NCBI GenBank assembly: GCA_049509675.1
Contig: JBEKZQ010000313.1
Span: forward strand, 1-7,346
DNA length: 7,346 bases
Reading direction: 5' to 3'
Source of the DNA: JBEKZQ01 sp049509675
GTDB lineage: Bacteria; Planctomycetota; Planctomycetia; Pirellulales; Thermoguttaceae
Below are positions 4,347 to 7,346 of this stretch, one piece after another (positions within the stretch are counted from its first letter, which is position 1; each line of letters starts with the position of its first letter). Under the pieces are notes generated by a model, which worked only from the letters and a program-made list of their open reading frames with translations, had not been told where the DNA came from and ran no database searches. Position numbers and translations under genes: made by a program.

Positions 4347-5534
4347 ATGGTCCACTCGCAATTATCGCTCCGAGGCAGGGGACTGTCCCGATTTTCGCAG
4401 CAAAGCCGGGGACCGTCCCCGATATCGCCCAGCGAAAATGGGACTGTCCCCTTCGGAGGTCCGCGCCGGACAGGCGGCACGACAGGGTTCACGTTGATCG
4501 AGCTGCTGGTCGTGATCTCCATCATCGGCATCCTGGTGGGGATGTTGCTGCCGGCCGTGAACAACGCCCGCGAAGCGGCTCGGCAGACGCAATGCAGAAA
4601 CAACCTGAAGCAGATCAGCCTGGCCTTCATCCAAATTGAGGGGAAGGTTGGTTATTTCCCATCCGGTGGATGGGGCTATAATTCGCTGGGTGATCCCACC
4701 CAGGGAGTTGGCAGCCGGCAGCCCGGCGGCTGGGATTTCTCCATCCTGCCGTATATCGAGCAGAACGTGATCTATCTGCAACTGCAGCCCGGCAACCCCG
4801 GCCAACAACAGCCATATGCGGCTCCCCAGGCGAATTTCAACCGCGTGACGATGCCGATCCAGGTTTACAACTGTCCCACGCGGCGACGACTTGGGCTCTA
4901 TCAGACCTCCTGGGCTCCGCCCAACACAACTGGCGCGGGAGGTACGAGCGTGACCAGTACGGGTGTGGCCCGCAACGACTACGCGGCCAATTTCGGCTGC
5001 AGCAATTTCTTGGCGTGCAGCCCGAGCGGCACGGGCCCCATCGACATGACAAAGTGCGCTGTTCCTTCTCCGGCGCCTTCCGGCAACAGCTATTTTGCCA
5101 ACGGCAGCCTTGCCACCAACGACTTCTGTAACGGTACTTCTTTTTCCGGAAGTCAGGTAAAGTTGTCGAGCGTTACCGATGGTGCGCAAGATACCTACCT
5201 GGTCGGTGAGAAGTTCGCCTATTCCGACCAGTACCAGACCGGCGCCGACCCCGGCGACAATCGCTGCCAGTTCATCGGGTTTGACGTGAACAACCACCGC
5301 TCGACGTACTACAACCCCGCTAGTCCGCAGCTTGGCCTTCCCAGTCGCGATTGCAAGACTCCGTCGTCGGGATCAAGCACTTCGCTAAGCTTCGGCAGTG
5401 CCCATTCGGCCGGTTTCAACATGGCCTTTTGCGATGGTTCGGTCCGCACGATGAACTACACCATCGATCGGGAGACGCATCGCTGCCTGGGCAACCGGCA
5501 CGACGGCTGGCCGATCGACCGCGCGAAGTTCTAA
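4347..5534 (+). CDS. DUF1559 protein with type IV prepilin-like N-terminus and H-X9-DG motif
   Basis: A 395-residue secreted, pseudopilin-like protein of the family greatly expanded in Planctomycetes; the molecular role is unknown. The prepilin signature is TTG/FTLIELLVVISIIGILVGMLLPAV: predicted cleavage after Gly47, Phe48 at +1, Glu52 at +5, then a hydrophobic helix and NNAREAARQTQCRNNLKQ, typical of DUF1559. Later motifs are WDFSILPYIEQ, YNCPTRR, NDYAANFG, SVTDGAQDTYLVGEKF and, at the C-terminus, His353 followed by nine residues and Asp363-Gly364 (H-X9-DG), ending in GNRHDGWPID. The ATG at 4347 has a strong Shine-Dalgarno (AGGGAGG, 6-nt spacing); no usable start occurs between it and the cleavage site. 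The leader is long (47 residues) because a palindromic repeat encodes residues 11-35. The HEAT gene follows after 16 nt. Confidence 0.9.
   Translation: MVHSQLSLRGRGLSRFSQQSRGPSPISPSENGTVPFGGPRRTGGTTGFTLIELLVVISIIGILVGMLLPAVNNAREAARQTQCRNNLKQISLAFIQIEGKVGYFPSGGWGYNSLGDPTQGVGSRQPGGWDFSILPYIEQNVIYLQLQPGNPGQQQPYAAPQANFNRVTMPIQVYNCPTRRRLGLYQTSWAPPNTTGAGGTSVTSTGVARNDYAANFGCSNFLACSPSGTGPIDMTKCAVPSPAPSGNSYFANGSLATNDFCNGTSFSGSQVKLSSVTDGAQDTYLVGEKFAYSDQYQTGADPGDNRCQFIGFDVNNHRSTYYNPASPQLGLPSRDCKTPSSGSSTSLSFGSAHSAGFNMAFCDGSVRTMNYTIDRETHRCLGNRHDGWPIDRAKF
4378..4451. repeat. Nested palindromic repeat inside the prepilin leader
   Basis: Three GGGAC(T/C)GTCCC units (4379-4389, 4408-4420, 4440-4451) occur in 74 bp. 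The outer two, with the attached ATTTTCGC (4391-4398) and GCGAAAAT (4432-4439), form inverted arms of about 20 nt with one mismatch and one extra base; the middle unit is a palindrome in the centre. The whole element lies within the translated leader of the DUF1559 protein and differs from the ACACTAG family upstream. Confidence 0.75.
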
Positions 5535-5550
5535 TGTCGGCACGCCGACC

Positions 5551-6777
5551 ATGAACTCAAGTGAATTGCCAAAGATTCCGTTGGACTGCGGCTTATCGCT
5601 TACCGGCGAGCCGCCGCTTCCGCCGGAGCCGCCCCAGAGCGATCTTTCGGACGAGACGCTCGCCTCCGTGGTTCGCTCTGCGACGGAAAGCAGCGCGGAA
5701 GACCTGCCCGGCCGGTTCGATCCGTCGGATCGTTTCACCACGTGGACCTATGTGCTATTAGGGCTGGTGGTCTTCCTGCTGGCCTCCATCGGCGTGGTGC
5801 TCTTGGCCCGGCAACTTCGTCCACTGAGCGACCGGTTTGCATCCGACAACCGTCTGACCCTCAGCGACCGGATTCGGCAACTGGAAACGGCCAAGAGCAA
5901 GGAGGAGCGGCTGGAAGCCGCCCAGGCCATTGTGGGCCTGGGACCGGACGCGGTAGTCGCGGCGCTGGACGACAGCACCGAGATCGGCGAAGCCGACCAA
6001 TCGCTGTGGATCTGCCAGCCGGCCGCCCACAGCCTCGCCGAGGTCGGAGAGGAAGCGGTGCCCTCGTTGGTCGCGGCCCTGGACTCTCGGCGGGCCAACG
6101 TGCGGGCGGGCGCCGCCAACGTGCTCCGCGAGATGGGGCCGCCGGCCCACGACGCCGCGGACCGTTTGGTGGCGGCCTTGCAGGACGACAATCGCTGGGT
6201 CCGCTGGTATGCACTCGAGGCATTGGGCAATCTCGGGCCGGCCGCCGCGGGCGCCCTGAAGGTCCTGGCCGCCTTGCTGGATCACGAGGACGCCTACACG
6301 CGGCGGCGGGCCGTGGAGGCCATCGGCCGGCTGGGGGCCACGGCCGCACCGGTCGAGTCGGCGCTCATCGAGGCCCGCGACCACGATCCGGATCTGGGTG
6401 TCCGCCGCGCGGCGGTCACGGCCCTGCACCAGGTCAATCTGCCCCGCGTCGCCGCCGAAGCGCTCGAGCAGGCCAGTGCCGAGGTGCAGCAATTGGCCGA
6501 AAAGCTGCAGTCCGACGACGAATTCGCCGCCACCGCCGCCGCCAAAACCCTGGGACAAATGGGCGTCGTGGCCAAAGACGCCGTGCCCAGCCTGGCGCTG
6601 GCCTTGCGCGCAAAGAACAAGTGGCTCCGCGAGGCGGCCGCCCGCGCCCTGGCCGAGTTGGACGTCTATGCGGGCGATGCCACGATGGCCTTGGAAGCGG
6701 CCGCCCGCGATCCCGAGCCGGAGGTCCGCGCCGCCGCCGATTCGGCCCTGGAGAAGATTGCTAAGGCCAGGAAGTAG
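5551..6777 (+). CDS. Membrane-anchored HEAT-repeat protein
   Basis: A 408-residue protein. Residues 1-63 are acidic and Pro-rich (GEPPLPPEPP). A single transmembrane helix covers about 66-86 (YVLLGLVVFLLASIGVVLLA). From about 104 to the end are some eight or nine HEAT-like repeats, for example VRAGAANVLREMG, VRWYALEALGNLG, TRRRAVEAIGRLG, LREAAARALAEL and VRAAADSALEKI, interrupted at about 297-320 by a predicted helical segment. HEAT arrays mediate protein binding; no catalytic motif is visible, so a scaffold role is inferred. Arg-rich sequence after the helix favours a cytoplasmic repeat domain by the positive-inside rule. The ATG at 5551 follows the DUF1559 stop by 16 nt without an obvious Shine-Dalgarno, suggesting reinitiation within one transcript. 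The partner is unknown; the DUF1559 neighbour is only a candidate by position. Confidence 0.85.
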   Translation: MNSSELPKIPLDCGLSLTGEPPLPPEPPQSDLSDETLASVVRSATESSAEDLPGRFDPSDRFTTWTYVLLGLVVFLLASIGVVLLARQLRPLSDRFASDNRLTLSDRIRQLETAKSKEERLEAAQAIVGLGPDAVVAALDDSTEIGEADQSLWICQPAAHSLAEVGEEAVPSLVAALDSRRANVRAGAANVLREMGPPAHDAADRLVAALQDDNRWVRWYALEALGNLGPAAAGALKVLAALLDHEDAYTRRRAVEAIGRLGATAAPVESALIEARDHDPDLGVRRAAVTALHQVNLPRVAAEALEQASAEVQQLAEKLQSDDEFAATAAAKTLGQMGVVAKDAVPSLALALRAKNKWLREAAARALAELDVYAGDATMALEAAARDPEPEVRAAADSALEKIAKARK

Positions 6778-6778
6778 A

Positions 6779-6809
6779 GTTTTCAGTGTTCAGTGTTCAG
6801 TTTTCAGTT
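6779..6809. repeat. Tandem heptamer array CAGT(T/G)TT, copy 2
   Basis: Starting with a partial AGTTTT one base after the HEAT gene stop, the units CAGTGTT, CAGTGTT, CAGTTTT and CAGTT follow in tandem. The order of T and G variants differs from the copy at 4173-4198. Confidence 0.75.
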
Positions 6810-7135
6810 GGTGGGGCTCGCCGCCGGGCGCCACGCGCCTTGCCCGTGTTCTTTTGGCCGGGTCTTCCGGCGAGGAATTGCCAAGGATCGGCGAATCAAT
6901 AATTGTCGCACAACTGTATTCATCTCGCTCCGCGAGATGTAGTCCATCACGCGGAGCGTGATGAGTGCTTTCGAGAGCAGGACAGTTATTCCAACGCCAA
7001 TCCCAAGGCAGTGACGTGCGAGAGAGGTCAGCCATTCCACGGCTGTTCCGCGCGGGGGCGGAAAGGTTCCATCCTTGCCGACGAACCGCGCGGAGAGGCT
7101 TCCGTCGCTTCCATGCGGCAAGAACCGGCATAGGA
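6810..7135. repeat. Gene-free repeat mosaic between the HEAT gene and the transposase remnant
   Basis: No gene is recognised. The stretch contains a degenerate reverse copy of the GAGCAC...GTGGCAC repeat (6832-6855; its reverse strand reads AACACGGGCAAG...CGTG), paired hairpins at 6921-6963, and a weak TTCCGC/GCGGAA stem (7046-7063). No T-tract terminator for the HEAT gene was found. The far end of the reverse-strand transposase frame continues into this stretch but shows no transposase-like sequence there. Confidence 0.6.
6921..6963. repeat. Twin hairpins with complementary loops
   Basis: CATCTCGC-TCC-GCGAGATG (6921-6939) and CATCACGC-GGA-GCGTGATG (6945-6963) are two perfect 8-bp stems with 3-nt loops, 5 nt apart. 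The second is the reverse complement of the first apart from one exchanged base pair in the stem (T-A for A-T), so the two could also pair with each other as one long cruciform. Confidence 0.7.
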
Positions 7136-7346
7136 GAGCACTGGCAGAGCCAGTGGCACTCGGCGACATGCACCTGGCACACCGTCAGGTCCGGATTTTT
7201 TCCCCCTCAGCCTCTTGCGGACCTGAGCCAGGAACAGGTAGCTCACCGAAGTGAGAATCAAGTGTCGTTTCAACCCCAACCAGCGACGGCCTTCCCACTG
7301 ATCGAGTCCGACCTCCTGCTTCTGGTCCTCGAAACACCGCTCCACC
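7028..7346 (-). pseudogene. C-terminal fragment of a DDE transposase (IS701/IS4-like), runs off the right edge
   Basis: Reading leftward from the window edge, the protein begins mid-gene (VERCFEDQKQEVGLDQWEGRR, then GLKRHLILTSVSYLFLAQVR). The E..F...K.E.GLD..E.R...G..RH pattern is the region holding the catalytic Glu of IS701/IS4-type DDE transposases; I judge Glu2 of the visible part to be that residue. The apparent first codon is GTG at the edge and is not a true start. Recognisable transposase sequence ends around KKSGPDG (about 7180-7198); beyond it the frame enters the repeat at 7136-7159 and low-significance sequence until a stop at 7028-7030. It is therefore probably a truncated or decayed insertion sequence, although an intact element with a variable tail cannot be excluded without the upstream part. 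Confidence 0.7.
7136..7159. repeat. Short palindromic repeat, GAGCAC...GTGGCAC family, copy 2
   Basis: CACTGGC (7139-7145) and GCCAGTG (7149-7155) form a perfect 7-bp stem around AGA, with the same flanks as the copy at 974-996. One stem pair is T-A where the other copy has G-C. It lies just past the end of the recognisable transposase sequence. Confidence 0.65.

Noticed and set aside
4362..5297. Reverse-strand open frame opposite the DUF1559 gene
   Set aside because: Shadow of a gene with clear family motifs; no start signal or domain.
6903..7133. Short forward and reverse open frames in the right-hand repeat mosaic
   Set aside because: They translate hairpin repeats, lack Shine-Dalgarno sequences and show no family motif.

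Overview
The window looks like GC-rich planctomycete chromosome. The strongest clue is a DUF1559 protein that carries both a type IV prepilin-like N-terminus (GFTLIELLVVI) and a C-terminal H-X9-DG motif, a combination greatly expanded in Planctomycetes. The many short palindromic repeats also fit such genomes. The organism call is inference from family knowledge; there is no rRNA or other marker gene here.

Layout, left to right. (1) 2-841 (+): complete MutM/Fpg DNA glycosylase starting at the window edge. (2) 842-1260: gene-free repeat mosaic with several hairpins and one long palindrome, ending in a good sigma70-like promoter placed so that the next mRNA would be nearly leaderless. (3) 1261-2934 (+): exported protein of about 14 TPR units, overlapping by ATGA (2) the next gene. 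(4) 2931-4169 (+): galactose mutarotase (aldose 1-epimerase) with a lipoprotein-type signal peptide; a second copy of the long palindrome lies inside its signal-peptide coding region. (5) 4170-4267: heptamer repeat array, a duplicated piece of the epimerase 3' end, and a likely intrinsic terminator. (6) 4279-4308: promoter. (7) 4347-5534 (+): DUF1559 prepilin-like protein whose leader peptide is encoded largely by a different palindromic repeat. (8) 5551-6777 (+): membrane-anchored HEAT-repeat protein, 16 nt downstream and probably co-transcribed. (9) 6778-7195: second gene-free repeat mosaic. (10) 7028-7346 (-): 3' part of a DDE transposase that runs off the right edge and seems to degrade into repeat sequence.

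Two transcription units are visible: TPR plus epimerase (promoter near 1225-1253, terminator near 4235-4267) and DUF1559 plus HEAT (promoter near 4279-4308, no terminator recognised). No evidence links the two units functionally or to MutM. I see no defence, biosynthetic or mobile cargo system. The most unusual aspect is the behaviour of the repeats: two unrelated palindromic families are translated as part of N-terminal export signals in adjacent units, and a heptamer array sits 1-2 nt after the stop codons of two genes.
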